From Cycas panzhihuaensis (Eukaryota; Cycadophyta): a stretch of DNA of 64,000 bases. Below the pieces are notes generated by a model. That model ran no database searches. It was not told the DNA's origin and saw only the letters and a list, made by a program, of their open reading frames with translations. The stretch's first letter is position 1; every line of letters begins with the position of its first letter. Position numbers and translations under genes: made by a program. Below are positions 23,240 to 35,829 of this stretch, in pieces. The stretch spans positions 5,270,001-5,334,000 of the forward strand of contig CM041465.1 in assembly GCA_023213395.1 (NCBI GenBank). The letters run 5' to 3'.

Positions 23240-24764
23240 AGGGCATTTTGGATTCATTTTTTTAATCTTTTAATATATATTTTTTATAAAGTTAAAAAAA
23301 TTAAGTTTTATAAAATTTAAAATCTAGCATTTAAACACCTTAACTCCCTTTAAAAGTTTAACCTCACGATCATATTAATCCCTCCACATAACCTTAATAT
23401 ATTGTTGAAAGGGCTAATTCAAATTTTATAAATTTTTTTCTTTTTTAATTTTTAAAAAATTTCATTAAACATAGGGTACCCAACAAATTTTTGCCATAAC
23501 TTTTGATTTAAGCATCAGTTTCTGATGAAACTTATCCTATTGCATCTAAAATTTTTTGAGGTATGATTTCAACTGATCATATACCATATTCAAAATTTAT
23601 TTGACCTGCTTTCAATTAGTTTAAAGTCAGTCACTCATTTTCAAAGCTATTTTAAACTATTTTCACAAAATCACTTTTTAATAAATTATATTTTATCACC
23701 ATGAGATTATTCTCTACCTATATCTTCTCTGCAACAATCTATTATTAACAAACTTCATCGCCATCTATTCATTATATTTTTTAGTATTTATTTTAATCAT
23801 TGTTTGAATCAGTGAAAGTGACACTTTAGTATTTTTTAGCATATTTACATAAAAAGTACCACTTGCATTTTCAACTATATCTCCTCATCCAAAAATCAAA
23901 ATTTAAAACCGTAGGATTCTTTGGAATCTTGATTCAGAGCACTACTACTTGAAGGCATCCTTTGCTTAATTTGGCTCAATATCATGCATTTTGAGTAGGT
24001 CAAAGTTGACCTTATTTTTACTGCCTATTTGATTAACTTTGGCAGGACACTTTTTACAATTTATTTAATATCTTGAGCTACATAGCTCAAAATTGAGTTT
24101 TGTCTAATTTTGGTAAAAGGTTTTTTAGAGATATATAGTTTTAAGTTGGTTTTATTACATTTTGAGTCTATTTTGTATGTGCTCTAAGTAAAAATATATA
24201 AAATAGACTCAAAGTAAATGGGTATAATTCATTTTTTTGAAGTTTCTTTTTTATTTTTCTAAAGTAAAAATATACATATATATTTCAGATTTCAATTTTA
24301 TATATCTTATTTAAGGCAAAGGATTTCATGCATTGAAAAATCAAGTCATTTTCTTGCATTAAAAGTTTGTATTTACTCATTTGAAAAATTAAAAGGTTAA
24401 GAATTCATTATTTTTTCATCATCAAAGTTTCAATTCAGATTTGCATAATTAAAATGATCTTAGTTATATTTATTATATTTCAAATTTTATCTGAAATCGT
24501 ATCTTATAAGTTTGTCATTTATTCAAAAGACATACATTTATTAAAAAGCATTTTTTATTCATCCTTATTGAAAAGATCATTTCCTTATTGCACTTATAAA
24601 AGTAGCATCTAGTTGATTCACTTTTTAAAGGCATTTTTTTTTACTTTCAAGGGGCATTGCATTTCTTTCAAAGAGTATATTTTAAATTATATAAGTTTAT
24701 TGATTTATTGAGTTATTGACTTGGTAAAAGCATATTCCTTTTATGTACTAAAGTTTTCTATAAA
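23240..24764. other. AT-rich DNA without recognisable gene
   Basis: Nothing coding is visible. It contains homopolymer-rich stretches (23250-23330, 23440-23470) and may include the leader of the gag-only element that starts at about 24765. No LTR like that of copia D is found here. Confidence 0.5.
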
Positions 24765-25450
24765 ATGGAAATCAATCTAAATAAAATATAATTTCCTATA
24801 TTTGATGGCCATAAATTTTCACAATGGCATAAAATAATGTAAAATTATTTTATTACACATGATCTTTATAAATACTTACAAAATGAATATGATCTTAATA
24901 TTAAATAAAACTTTAAAAAGGATAATGAAGTCTTAGGGATATTATTTTGCACTATAGATGATAATGTGTTTTCTAAAGTTTGTGAACTGACAACTTCCAA
25001 ATTCGTATGGGACATCTTAGTTTCTACTTATGGTGGAGATACCCTTAGTGAATTTAACATTAATATTGTTGAGCATATGAGACAGGTGCCAGAGCAAGTG
25101 GATTGTAATGACAAGACCAAGGAAGATTCAAGTCAAATGCATGATTATCTTATTGCACAAGAACTTGATCCTCCATTTGAGGGGGAGAAATATGATGATA
25201 TGATAGTCACTCATAACGTAAAGACTTTATAAGACAAAGTTAAAGTTCCAGTTGATAAAGTCAAAGTTGCACCTACACCTCCACATTTAAATCAAGCTTC
25301 ATTTACTTGCAGATTTTTTGTATCACTCAATGGCAAAGACACACACATTGCTAAAATGATGAAGTAAGTTAAAAGATAGATTTTAAAAGTTTTTTTTTTA
25401 AGTACAAATTTCACACGTTTAAAGAGAAGACAAAGTTGTTCGTGATGACC
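24765..25450 (+). pseudogene. gag-like remnant of a short copia-type LTR element (copy 2)
   Basis: Reads as copia-type Gag (DUF4219/UBN2-like): 'FPIFDGHKFSQWHKIM' (24793-24840), 'DNEVLGILFCTIDDNVFSKV' (24920-24980) and 'LTTSKFVWDILVSTYGGDT' (24985-25042). The open stretch 24966-25232 includes part of this. After an acidic segment a VDKVKVAP-type Pro/Lys stretch appears (25250-25285). As in copy 1, the polypurine tract and LTR follow directly, with no protease, integrase or RT between. Confidence 0.65.
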
Positions 25451-25467
25451 ATTAAGGGGGAGAATAT
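25451..25467 (+). other. Polypurine tract of gag-only element copy 2
   Basis: ATTAAGGGGGAGAATAT abuts the LTR start TGGGATTAATG at 25468. The same tract type and LTR start occur at 4121-4136. Confidence 0.7.
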
Positions 25468-25849
25468 TGGGATTAATGATTATCACCCACTCTCACCTTT
25501 CAACCAGGAGTGCACACCCCACTTCCACCAATTTACACATGTGGGTGCTCACATATGAAGGTAAGTGTAAGGTAAGGTTAAGTTGATTTGAGTTAAGTTA
25601 TTTTGAGTTAAGTTTGTAATATTTTATTATTGTTTAAATTTTAGGGGTTGAGAAGTTTCCCTCTTCCCCCAAATTATATATTTGGAGGGATGTGCAACCC
25701 TAGTATCTTTAGACACTGCCTACTTTTGGACATTTGTAATGCTCTCTCTAAAAGATAGATTGAATATAAAGGATTATGTATTTTATGTAACAATGTATTG
25801 ATTATGTGATTATGCTCTGCCCTGTTCTCCATTATTGTAGATTCTTACA
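25468..25849 (+). repeat. LTR of gag-only element copy 2
   Basis: Begins TGGGATTAATGATTATCACC and ends ATTCTTACA, about 382 bp. It matches copy 1 at the start, in the middle (GGTTGAGxAGxxTCCCTC) and near the end (TTCTCCAT). No upstream LTR partner was found, so its element has lost its 5' end or its 5' LTR is too diverged to see. Confidence 0.6.
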
Positions 25850-27840
25850 ATATTGTCAATACATCTTCAATGATACTATATATTCGATACCATATCTTTC
25901 TTCATAAATTTTATGGTGTATCATAAATCTCTTTATTTATTTAGCAGTATCACATCCTTCATACGATGGATTTTATAGTCTATTTTAATAGTATCCTTTC
26001 TACCTGGTTGTAGGTATGTTAATATTTTTAGTGGTATGATTCTTTTACTTTCATATTTATATTAGTTTTATCTTTTATTCTTAGGATTACTTAATTCACT
26101 TATTAGTTATTTTTTGTTATTTAAATTCTGTTAGTTTCTTCTTGAATTCTCTCATTTTAGGTTGTTAGTGTTCTTTTCATTTTATTTCCTTATTTTTGTT
26201 TTACTGGAGGATTAAGTGGTTGCCACAAAAAAAAAAAAAAAAAAAAAAAAAAGACTTATCCTTTATGTTGAATCACTCTTGTTTACCCTTCATATTAGTT
26301 TGTATTAGTTTTCTCTAATATTTAATAGTTGCTTAGTAGTCTTTATGTAATATTTCTCTATAAGAAAGATGATAAAATAGAGTGAATTGATAAGAATGGA
26401 AGCACTTAATATATAAATCTTCATCAAATGCCTAGACTAGGTTAGGTTTTCCTTATATTTATAATTTATTTATGCTTTATTTATTAAAATTAAAAGAAAA
26501 ATAATAAGATAATAATTAGTCAATTTATTTTGGGTGAATATACAAAATAAAATTAATGTATATAAAGGTCCATTTTCTTAATTAAAAATCACACAGTAAA
26601 TTTCATATAAATTATTATATCTCAAATATAATAGACAATTATACTCTCTCATAAACTTTCATCACCCATAGGAGCCTATTATTTATATGGTAATTCCTTT
26701 ATTTTCATTCTTAGGTCTTTCCTTAAGTATTTCATTAGAGTTAAACAAGGGTGATTCCATAATAAACAAATAATTTTTGTTAATATATTGGGGATACGTT
26801 ACCATAATTTACTCTTACTATTTCTTCTTGTTCCATTTTTAGAGTGTTTTCTTTTATGGTATAATTTTCTCATAGACTTATGGACTACCTCATGAATTCA
26901 CTTCTATTATGATGGAGTGTGAAGCTCTTCCTTTTGGCCCTTTAGAAGAGAACATCTTCATTAAAGAAATTCTCAAATAGGAGACTCCTCAACCTCTATT
27001 AACTAGTCCCCCTTCACAACAAATAATCATATATTTTTCTCTTGTTTCACACCCTTTTAGGGAATCTAAAGTAGGACAATTTTCATATATTCTATTAATA
27101 CAAAATATGCATAAAATTAAATTCATACATTTATAACAAATACCTCATGATTTTGATTCAGCATATATTCCTCATATGTGAATACCCCATCTAATGTAAA
27201 ACATTATATCTAGTGTAGGTTTTGTTCCCTTTTTAACTCAATCTATAAGTCATCAATAATTTACTACAATGTCCCAACCTCTAGGTGCCTAAGATTTAAA
27301 TTTTGTTTTACTTTCTTCCCTTATTAGCTCTCATACATCAATTGGTACTATTTCACAATCTACTCTTCCACCATTATCATAAGTAATATTATAAATTCCA
27401 TAATCAACAACTCCATAACAAACTTCATCCTAAGTTTCTATTTTAAAGCCCTTTAAGATAACTCAATATATATAATCACTCAATAATCCTAATCAAGATG
27501 CTAATATTCAAGCTAGAAATTTAGATATATCAAAGTCCTTATCTTAGTTATAAAGTTCTTAGACAAATAAGCATAAATTTAAGTGTGTTTAGCTTATAAA
27601 TTATACCCTCGTCTAAAGCTACATAATCATTATAAGCTTAATATATAATATTATAAAATCTTATGGGGGCATCTAGTCTTCAAGCATCTACCTTTAAACA
27701 AGTTATTCTCCCACATTCTTAATAAATATAAATTTAAGTTAGTCATACATATATATCTATCCAACTAAATCTATCTTTGAACACCTCCTTATAAGTGAGA
27801 GCGCATAAGACAGAGCATGTTAATATACATTAATCCATAG
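25850..27840. other. AT-rich DNA, one poly(A) run and a weak coding-like stretch
   Basis: No gene can be supported. From about 26900 to 27480 the plus strand has less biased composition with Pro/Ser/Gln-rich short open pieces ('MECEALPFGPLEENIF' at 26911) broken by many stops. It could be a decayed gag, but no motif confirms it. Confidence 0.4.
26227..26252 (+). repeat. A26 homopolymer
   Basis: Uninterrupted run of 26 A. It may be the tail of a retroposed sequence (SINE, LINE fragment or processed pseudogene), but the 300 bases upstream show no recognisable SINE A/B boxes or coding sequence. Confidence 0.9.
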
Positions 27841-28108
27841 TCGAAACATTGTAACAAATCTCCAATAATTAATGGCAGTATTAAGAAACACTTGGGTGGT
27901 ACATCTAGAATATTTATATATGTGGGGAGGTAAAAGTCTATTTCTACCCAACCATTAGTTCAATAATTAAAAAATAATAAATTAAAGCACAAACTTACCT
28001 TGTTGTCTCAAGGACATCTTGTGGTGGCTCGAAGACGATTGGTGGTGGCTCGTTGATTCCCAAGGTCTAATTACACATGCATTGAGTGTAATGGACATTA
28101 CTCTAGCA
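27841..28108 (-). repeat. 3' LTR of copia C
   Basis: Minus-strand start TGCTAGAGTAATGTCCATT at 28108, directly after the polypurine tract. The other end (about 27841) is inferred from where similarity to the right LTR fades, so it is good to perhaps 10-20 bp. Confidence 0.6.
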
Positions 28109-28700
28109 TTCTCCCCCATAATTTCCATTATGTATAACTCTAAGTTTCTCTCTAAATTTATGGAACTTGGTTTTTCTTAATGCCTTTGTGAAGATATCTA
28201 CTATTTGATCTTTTGTGCTATTATACACCAACTTAATTTCACCTGCTTGGACCAATTCCTGAATGAAGTGATATTGAATCTCAATATGCTTAGTTCTATT
28301 ATGGAAAACTAAATTGTGAGTTATTTGAATGGTGCTTTGATTATCATACCAAATCTTGGTAGGGCCTTTCTGTTCCATTTGAAGATCATGTAGAAGTCAT
28401 TGTAACCATATTGTCTCGCATGCACCTAAAATTGCTACTTTGTATTTTACTTTTGTTGTAGATAAGGAAACTGTATTTTGTTTCTTTATGCTCCATATAA
28501 TAGCTACTAAACCTAAACTGAATGCATATCCTAAAGTAGATTTTCTATCATCAATATCTCCTACCCAATCTGAATCTGTATATCTAATCAACCTGAAGTA
28601 TGGTGAAGATATGTAGCGTAATCCATAATCTGTTGTACCCTTTAAGTATCGTAAAATTTGCTTAACTACTTGCTAATGAATAGATTTAGGATCTTGCATG
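28103..28700 (-). pseudogene. Copia C RNase H remnant
   Basis: Open stretches 28103-28378 and 28397-28591 carry 'RYTDSDWVGDIDDRKSTLGY', the first catalytic block of copia RNase H, then 'VAILGACETIWLQ', 'IWYDNQSTIQITHN', 'TKHIEIQYHFI' and the tail 'KDQIVDIFTKAL'. The Asp residues of DSDW and YDNQS are present. One frame break near 28390 separates the halves. Confidence 0.85.
28109..28120 (-). other. Polypurine tract of copia C
   Basis: Minus-strand TATGGGGGAGAA abuts the LTR TG at 28108. Confidence 0.75.
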
Positions 28701-29670
28701 AACCTTAAAACTACACTGACTACGTGTATAATATTAGGTTGTGTTGATGTTAAATATATTAGGATACCAATCAATTGTTTATAAAGAGTGGGATTCACTG
28801 GTGCAGAATCATCAAATTTAGATAACTTAATGCCAACTTCAACAGGTGTAGCTAAGGCTTTGTAATCACTCATCTTGAACTTTTAGAGTAATTCCAAGGT
28901 ATACTTTCTTTGGAAAATGAAAATTCCATCATTATCTTGCTATACTTCTAATCCTAAGAAGTAATACATCAAACCCAAGTAAGTCATTTCAAATTCTTTA
29001 CACATATCATCCTTGAATTTTTGTGAAAGGTGGGAGTCATTTCCTATAAAGATAAGGTCATCTACATAAAGTCCCACTATCAAGATGGTATCTCCCTTGA
29101 TCTTGATATATAAATTTGGATCCAATTAAGTTCTTTTAAATCCTTGGTCTCTAAAATATTTATCAATCTAAGAGTACTATGCTCTAGGTACTTGTTTTAA
29201 TCCATAAAGTGCCTTTTTCAGTTTATACACTTTATCTTCTTTCCCCTTGACTTTAAAACCTTTTGGCTAATAGACATAGATGTCTTCTTTAATACAACTA
29301 TTAAGGAATACATTTTTGACATCCATTTAATAAACATCCTAACCTTTTTTGGTAGCTAAACTCAACATCATACATATTGTCTCCATTCGTGCAATAGAAG
29401 CAAAAGTTTTTCTATAGTCTATACCTTCCCTTTGGGCATATCCTTTGGATATGAGTCTAGCCTTATATTTATCAATCAATCCATTAGATCTAAATTTGGT
29501 CTTATAGACCCATTTGGTTCCAATAGCCTTCTTGTTGGGAGGAAGGTCAACAAGTTTCCATGTATCATTCTTCACTATGGAATTATATTCTCCAATCATC
29601 ATGAGTATTATCCTTCTAAAAGATGTAAGGCTCATAAGTTTCCATGAATTGACTCATAAGGGTAAAGTTT
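28673..29670 (-). pseudogene. Copia C reverse transcriptase remnant
   Basis: Three open stretches cover the RT: 29339-29635 ('NDTWKLVDLPPNKKAIGTKW', 'VYKTKFRSNGLIDKYKARLI', 'SKGYAQREGIDY'), 28940-29125 ('LIVGLYVDDLIFIGND') and 28673-28873 ('NPTLYKQLIGILIYLTSTQP'). The catalytic YVDD (29057-29068) is intact. The segment 29130-29340 between the first two is full of stops, including TAA and TAG at expected Gln and Trp positions. Confidence 0.88.
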
Positions 29671-29748
29671 ACCCTTTGTGAATGAGTGGATTTGCTGTTA
29701 GAATCATTCTCTAGACTATTATCCAAGTTATGGTTCTTTTGAACCCAT

Positions 29749-30950
29749 CTAGGAAACCTTTGTGGTGGACATTGAGAGGAGGTTCCCCCCCCAACCTAGT
29801 ACACCAATGTTTAGTCTTGGGTCCTGTCTAAGTGGCACATATGTGGACCTAGTAGTTAAGTCAAGGTTTATCATAATACCTTTGCCTTTGTCTTGAACAT
29901 AATCAAAGTGATAATAATCAATTTTTTTGAACATAATGTCCCTGCTCACCATGACCTTTCATGCTTTGGGATCATATACTTTATAAGATTTAGAAATATC
30001 ATTATAGCCAATAAATATGCATTTAATGCTTTTATCATCTAGCTTAGTCCTCTTTTATCCAAGGACATGGATATAAGCTAGGCAACCAAAGATTCTTAAA
30101 TGGTAGATACTAGGTTTGTATCCAGTCCATACTTCTTTAGGTGTCACCCACCTAAGGGCCTTGGTGTTACATCTATTGAGTAAGTAGACAATAGTATGGA
30201 TAGCTTCTACCTAGAATTCATGTCCCAACTTTTTATATTTCAACATGCACCTAGCCATTTCAACTATGGTGCAATTCTTTCATTTAGCCACCCCATTTTG
30301 TTGAGCGGTGAAAGAATTGGTGAGTTGTCTCCTGATGCCATGATGTATGTAATAGGTATTAAACTCATTTGAAATAAACTCTCCCCTATTATCTGATCTT
30401 AGGGAGAGTATTTATTGTCCACTTTGCCTTTCCATAAAGATTTTAAAGTCAACAAATCATTTTAATACATCTGATTTAAACTTTAAGAAATAGACCCAAG
30501 TTTTCCTTATGTGGTCATTAATGAATGTAAGGAAGTATTTAATACCTACTAATGAACAAACATTTATAGAACCATAAAGATCTGTATAGATTAGATGTAG
30601 TGGTCTTTTTGCTCTATAACTACCATCAAGAAAACTTTCTCTATGTTGTTTTCCTAAGAGACAACCTTCACAAATATCTTTGTTAGTTTTAATATGAGGT
30701 AGCCCATCAATCATGTCCATTTTCTTTATGAGAGATAAACTGTTATAATTTAGGTGGCCAAATCTTTTATGCCACATATTACTACTAAACTTAACTATAG
30801 TTCTTAAAGCATAGTTATCTGATAGGGTGAGAACTAGCTTGAAGAGTTTATCCTTAGTTATTTTTCCTTTCGTAACTACCACTTTATTCTTTATCTTATC
30901 CTTAATGGTACATTCACCATTGTCAAATATAACTTTATAGTATTAACCCA
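29749..30950 (-). pseudogene. Copia C integrase remnant
   Basis: The open stretch 30457-30882 carries the integrase zinc-binding region 'WHKRFGHLNYNSLSLIKKMD', 'CEGCLLGKQHRESF' and the first catalytic block 'LHLIYTDLYGSIN', then 'YFLTFINDHIRKTWVYFLK' (family IDDYSRK, so D is N). Further on, 'FTAQQNGVAK' then stop (about 30280-30315) shows the catalytic Glu changed to Lys. The C-terminal part (29749-29952) lies in another frame. Confidence 0.85.
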
Positions 30951-31037
30951 TCATCTATCCTACTCATAAAAGATTTTTCTCCAAAGCTAGAACATAGAGC
31001 ACATCATTAGGATGTCAATATTCACCTAATTCTATCT

Positions 31038-31484
31038 TTAGGATGATGTCACCTCTTCTAATAGTTTCATGTGAGGTGTTATCACCAAATAGAATGGACC
31101 CCTTTCTAGTTTTATCAATGGTTTGAAATATCTCTTGTTTATGGTTATGTGAGTAGAGAAGCCATAATTGATATACCAACAGTCTTCTTCTTTCTCATGT
31201 GCAACAAAGTAGAATAGGAATAATCTATCATTTTCCCTTATTTCAAAAATTGTATTGGCACTTCCCCTTATAGGAGGGCTATTCTTGGCAAAATATCTAT
31301 CTTCTGGATGACCAACTTCATTGTAAAATGAATAGTAAATTTGATCCCTCCTTCCATAACTAAGACTCCTACTTTGAGGATTGGTTCTATCAATAGTGGA
31401 TGGTCTTCTTCTCTCTAAATGTGAAGCTTGATTATCCCTTTGCCCATTGTGGGGATAATTGAAGTTAGAACTTTGAGAGTTCAT
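31038..31484 (-). pseudogene. Copia C gag C-terminus, zinc knuckle and protease box
   Basis: A 148-residue open stretch. Its CCHC knuckle is present in outline as Y-S-F-Y-N-E-V-G-H-P-E-D-R-Y: spacing and His are conserved, but all three Cys are Tyr (TAT, TAC, TAT), each one G-to-A step from Cys codons. The protease box reads WYINYGFSTHIT where the family has W-x-x-D-S-G-x-S/T-x-H-M-T: catalytic Asp is Asn, Ser is Tyr. The frame stayed open although both active motifs are lost. Confidence 0.85.
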
Positions 31485-31486
31485 AC

Positions 31487-32345
31487 GGCCTTGATAATTG
31501 TGGCAACATTGGTTTGCCTCTTAGTGCCTTTCTTGACTTTGATATTTGGTATGACTAGGATTTATTTGGTTTGCTCCTTGATTTCTTAAGTGTTGAGCAT
31601 GATATCTAACTTGTCATTCTTGATGTACTTCTTGTCTAGGGTGTCTTTCTCCCCCCCTTAGGGTTTGATCCTTAGATTTTAAACTTTCATCTTGTGAGTT
31701 TTACTTGATCCTAGCTTTGGTTGGAAATACATGCTCTAATGATTCACTTATGTTCCTTTTCTTCTCAACTACCATTAACATGCCACTTAATTGTTCAATT
31801 TTTAGGGTACTTAGATCCTCTAAAACTTTTATACTAGTTGCCACCATTTTAGATCCTTTTACTTCACCAACACATCTTAAAATTCTATCAACAACCCTTT
31901 ATTTGGTTAAAGTTTTACTAAGGGATCTCATCTGGTTTATAAGGTCTTGAACCTTGGTTATGAATTTAGTAATAGAATCATTAGGCATCAATCTCAAATT
32001 CCCAAATCCACTTCTTAAGGTTTGTAGCTTAGATGAGGCTAGCCCTTTATAAATAAGTTGTAAAGTATCCCAAGCCTCCTTAGATTTGGTTGCCTCACTC
32101 ACCTTAGGAAATATGTGATCCTCTAGAGTACAAAAAATCAAAACAAGGGCCTCATTATCCTTCTTTACATTCTCCTTGAATGTTAGTTTCTCTAAATTAG
32201 TTACATTTTAACTTGGTTCACTATATCATGTCTTCACAATATCCTACATATCCTTAGTAATGAGGATGGGTCTCATCCTTCTACTCCAATTTAAGAAGTT
32301 AAATTCCTTAAATTTAGGAATAATCATGTTGCAAAAACTAACTGT
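31487..32345 (-). pseudogene. Copia C gag (UBN2-type) remnant
   Basis: The open stretch 31899-32141 reads 'DHIFPKVSEATKSKEAWDTL', 'YKGLASSKLQTLRSGFGNLR' and 'DSITKFITKVQDLINQMRSL', the central part of copia Gag (UBN2 family), which forms the particle. The N-terminal part up to about 32345 and the segment towards the knuckle are interrupted by stops. Confidence 0.82.
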
Positions 32346-32454
32346 CATTATATCTCAAATAAAGTTTTATCAAGATCTCCCAAAGTTATAGATTTCTAAA
32401 TAAAGTTTTAAAAAGTGTCTCAAAGTTATAGATTTCCAAATAAAGTTTTGAAAA

Positions 32455-32638
32455 GTGTCATAGTTCCTAAGAAGGTTTCTAGGCTCTAAGTTTATGGGTC
32501 TCCAAGGGAAGCCTTTAGTTGCTATCCTATCTAATGGCATCTTCCCACAAGTGGAAAATTAGCGACCTAATATACCGATACATGAGCACTTAGCTTGATA
32601 TACCTTAGTACACAGGCTACAAAATCAAGCTATTACCA
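32455..32638 (-). other. Copia C leader block shared with copias A and E
   Basis: On the minus strand the words CTAAGGTATAT, GCTCATGTA, CCACTTGTGGG, CCATTAGATA and CTTGGAGACCC follow each other in the order and spacing seen in copia A at 39440-39590; the later part also matches copia E at about 63160-63260. A possible degenerate primer site (minus-strand TGGTAATAGC, about 32628-32637) lies at the LTR edge. Confidence 0.6.
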
Positions 32639-32639
32639 T

Positions 32640-32895
32640 ATTGAAAAACAGATTGAAATCATATTTTAATCCATATTAAAGAGCATAATATCATTTCCAT
32701 ACATTGGGTGGTATTGATGAACACAAGGTTTTTGAGATCCAAATTATATATTCGACAGGGAGGTAGGAGCCTATCTCAACCTTAATTCAAAATAATATAA
32801 ATAATAAATGAAGCATTAAAATAAACCTACCATAATAGCTTTGGTGGCCTGCACACTCCTAATGCAAATGTTATGTAATGAACATTAACCTAATA
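32640..32895 (-). repeat. 5' LTR of copia C
   Basis: Aligns with 27841-28108 over its whole length with many differences. Both termini have lost the TG..CA form. The boundaries are approximate and no target duplication could be read. Confidence 0.6.
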
Positions 32896-33239
32896 ATAAG
32901 GTGCTTAATATGGATCAATAAAGGTGAATCTTATATAACTAACTTTTGCATTATATAATCTACCTCTTAGATTTCCTTAATATGGAAGTAATCCAATAGT
33001 GATTAGCATTTTGTACCATACTATAAATATAACTACTTAATGGATTCATAGATCATATATGGATTATATAAATAAATACCCCTCTTACAACAAATATTCA
33101 AATGATCCCTTTTCCCCTTATTATTTCTCCTTTACCACACTTTGAAGGAACATAAGGAGAGGGCCCTCAAAGTCATATTCATGACTTTTATTTACTATGC
33201 TCTTAATGGCAATAGAATTGCATTCTTCTTTACCTTCTC

Positions 33240-33721
33240 TTCTTGTGTTCACTTTTTGGGATGCACTTAAATGGTTTTATTGATCACCCCCTCATTTGAT
33301 TTTTATGTTTCAACATCTTCTTGATTATATTATTACTTATTTTGATATAGGGAAACCTTTCAACTTAGGTATCAAAAATCTCACATCTACTAAATAAGGA
33401 CTTGAGGAGTCTTGTTAATAATTTTCTAAGAGATTTCAAGATTTAGTCATTGCCTCCAACTATGAAAATCTTAATAGTCTTCTTGTTGAATTATTCTTAA
33501 ATGTTCTAAGGCCATAACTTCACCTTGAAGTATTAAGGATGAATCCTATCTCTTATGAAGATGCCTTTAATAAGTCTCTCACTTTTGAGACATTTGAGAT
33601 TCAAGTTGGTCTTAAATCCACACTTAAGCCATTCATGCAAAAATCTAATAAAGCTGAATCTGATCATATAAGACAAGTTATTAGACCCATTTACTTTAGT
33701 ACTTTATGCATTAGAATGTAA
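33240..33721 (+). pseudogene. Gypsy G gag remnant
   Basis: The frame reads 'ALKWFY-SPPHLIFMF' (33268-33315), 'YFDIGKPFNLGIKNL' and 'LEESC--FSKRFQDL' before the open stretch 33539-33721 ('MNPISYEDAFNKSLTFETFE'). This matches the retrotransposon Gag pattern A-x-x-W-F/Y-x-x-L/S-P-x-x-I ... F...F ... L....Q...E....F..RF..L. Stops fall at positions where Gln or Trp is expected (CAA to TAA, TGG to TGA). Confidence 0.65.
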
Positions 33722-34529
33722 GTTAGGTGTCACTCAAATCAATGTTGGAAACACATAAAAAGAGGATATATCTAAAACCATTACTCTTTCTAAAGACTAA
33801 ATTCCTCCACCTAAAGGTTATACTAAAAGATGGTGTACTTTTCATTAAATAAAAATTTACCTAGATTATGATTATTGGGCATTACATAAAATTAAGGCTC
33901 AATCTCATTACTTTAATTAATCTAAGTTAATTAATATCAACCTATATATAATAATCCCTTTCCTAATCACATAAATATATTGATAGGGGAATAATACCTC
34001 TAATGTAAAGGAATAATAAATGACCATCTAAATTAGAGACTTATTCTTCATCTTAAAAAGTGATTCAATTGCCCAAAAGTAAGTAACCTAGTCCTTATAA
34101 GAAGAATCTTCCTCAATGATATACTAATAAGGGAAAACAAATCATTAGTATGATTTACCCAATTGACACTACCAAAAAACTTAAAGGCAAATATATTATA
34201 GAGGAGCCTTCATCTTCACAAGATCATGAGCTTCCTGCTTTGCTAAGATTCTTATAAGATCCATATGCTTTCATTTTAGTTACCCACTCATCCATACTTA
34301 CTAAAGGGAAACATTATTCTATTATGGATAAATTACAATCCACCATAGCTAGTATTTCCATCCTAGATATTTTATCATCCTAATCAAACTTACCAACTCT
34401 TAGAAACCCTAAGTATTATAGATTTAGATTTGTATACAAAATAATTAAGACTTATTATTACCTTTAATCAATCTAAACCCCCTTTTAAAACTCATCATAT
34501 ACTTAATTCGTTATCTTTTATCTTTATTC

Positions 34530-34908
34530 TTTTAGAGGTTGGAGATGTTTATTTGGAACACATTTTGGTAGATGATGGATCCTCTATTAATGTAATGCCT
34601 ATTAAATTAATGTCAAACTTAATATTCAAGCCTATGAGGATGTCTCCTTGGATTACCATGGATATGAAAACATAATTACAAAACCTTTAGGCATGGTCAC
34701 ACTTCTAGTTACCACTAAAGATAAAATTATAAATAATGAAATCACTCTTATTGATAAAAAAATGGATTATAACTTTTTATTGGGTCATCCTTGGTTGAAT
34801 TATATGAGGGTAGTATACTTTTCACTATTTGATGAACTCAAGTATGTCCATAACAGTAAGGTTTATATTAGTAAACATACTATTGCTTTTAATTTTCTAT
34901 TTTCATAA
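34530..34908 (+). pseudogene. Gypsy G protease remnant
   Basis: 'VYLEHILVDDGSSINVMP' (34548-34600) is a retropepsin active-site box (D-D-G-S) in its family context; the catalytic Asp is present. The open stretch 34648-34908 follows in a shifted frame with 'DYNFLLGHPWLN', typical of the region after the protease flap (I-L-G-R-P-W). Confidence 0.7.
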
Positions 34909-35829
34909 TCAATTCATAAAATTCCTTCTTATAATGAATGGAAGCCTTATGATTTCTCCCTTCAGGGTTGGTTCTAATGGAATCTTACCTACAGACCCAT
35001 CTGACATAGAGAATGCTTTTGTAGAACTCAACTTTTTTGTTTAGTCAACTTCTTATATCATGTGATTTTTGAAACTAACAAGCCTCATGAAGTTCCCTTA
35101 ACTTCTTCACCTATTTGGGATTCTATTTTCTTTTCCTTTATTGATGAAGAACTTATTATCAATTCCTCTCCTTATAATATAGACTTGACATTTCATTAAT
35201 TAGAGCCTATTCACATCACTACTTTGAATGACTTTTCTATTTAAAACCTTATATCATTAAAGAGTCTAAACTATGATGATGCCTCACTAGTATCTATGTT
35301 TCCTCCTTAGTCATTAAGTCATACTTTGATATTGATTATTTTAAGAACGATGAAATTTATTATTGAGTTCATGATAAATCCTCACATAGGACTTCTACTT
35401 AAACATCATAAATTAGGTTTTTAGAAGTACATTTCACCTCTTTCTATTAGGAATCTTTCCATAGAAGAGTTATTTCCTTGGTTGCTCATGTGTTACCTTA
35501 TTATGAGGAAGGGAATATTATGAATTTGGGAGGCATTATTAATATTTATCTCACAACTAAAGATAATCCTTAGATTATTAAGATTGGTCATGAATGTATA
35601 TCTTTTAAAATTACTCAATATAAACAATTAATTATAAAATTTTCTAATGTTTTTACTTGGGACTATATTGATATACCTAACATTAATTGTAGCATCATTG
35701 TTTATAACATTAATATTTATCTCAAAGTGTTCCCATATCATTAGAAATACCAACCCATTTGTTCTATAATTTTTACTATAATAAAAAATAGAGATTAAAA
35801 AAATTACTCTAAGCAAGATTTATTAACTC

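Larger units (their letters stand above)
27841..32895 (-). mobile_element. Ty1/copia element C with both LTRs (degraded)
   Basis: Minus-strand order is LTR, leader, gag, knuckle, protease, integrase, reverse transcriptase, RNase H, polypurine tract, LTR: a complete copia layout of about 5 kb. The two LTRs are diverged but share the GGGAGGTA..GTCTAT block, the AATAATAAAT..AAGCA block and the terminal AATGxACATTA block. The leader block (32455-32625) is shared with copias A and E. Multiple stops and catalytic losses make it inactive. Confidence 0.75.
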
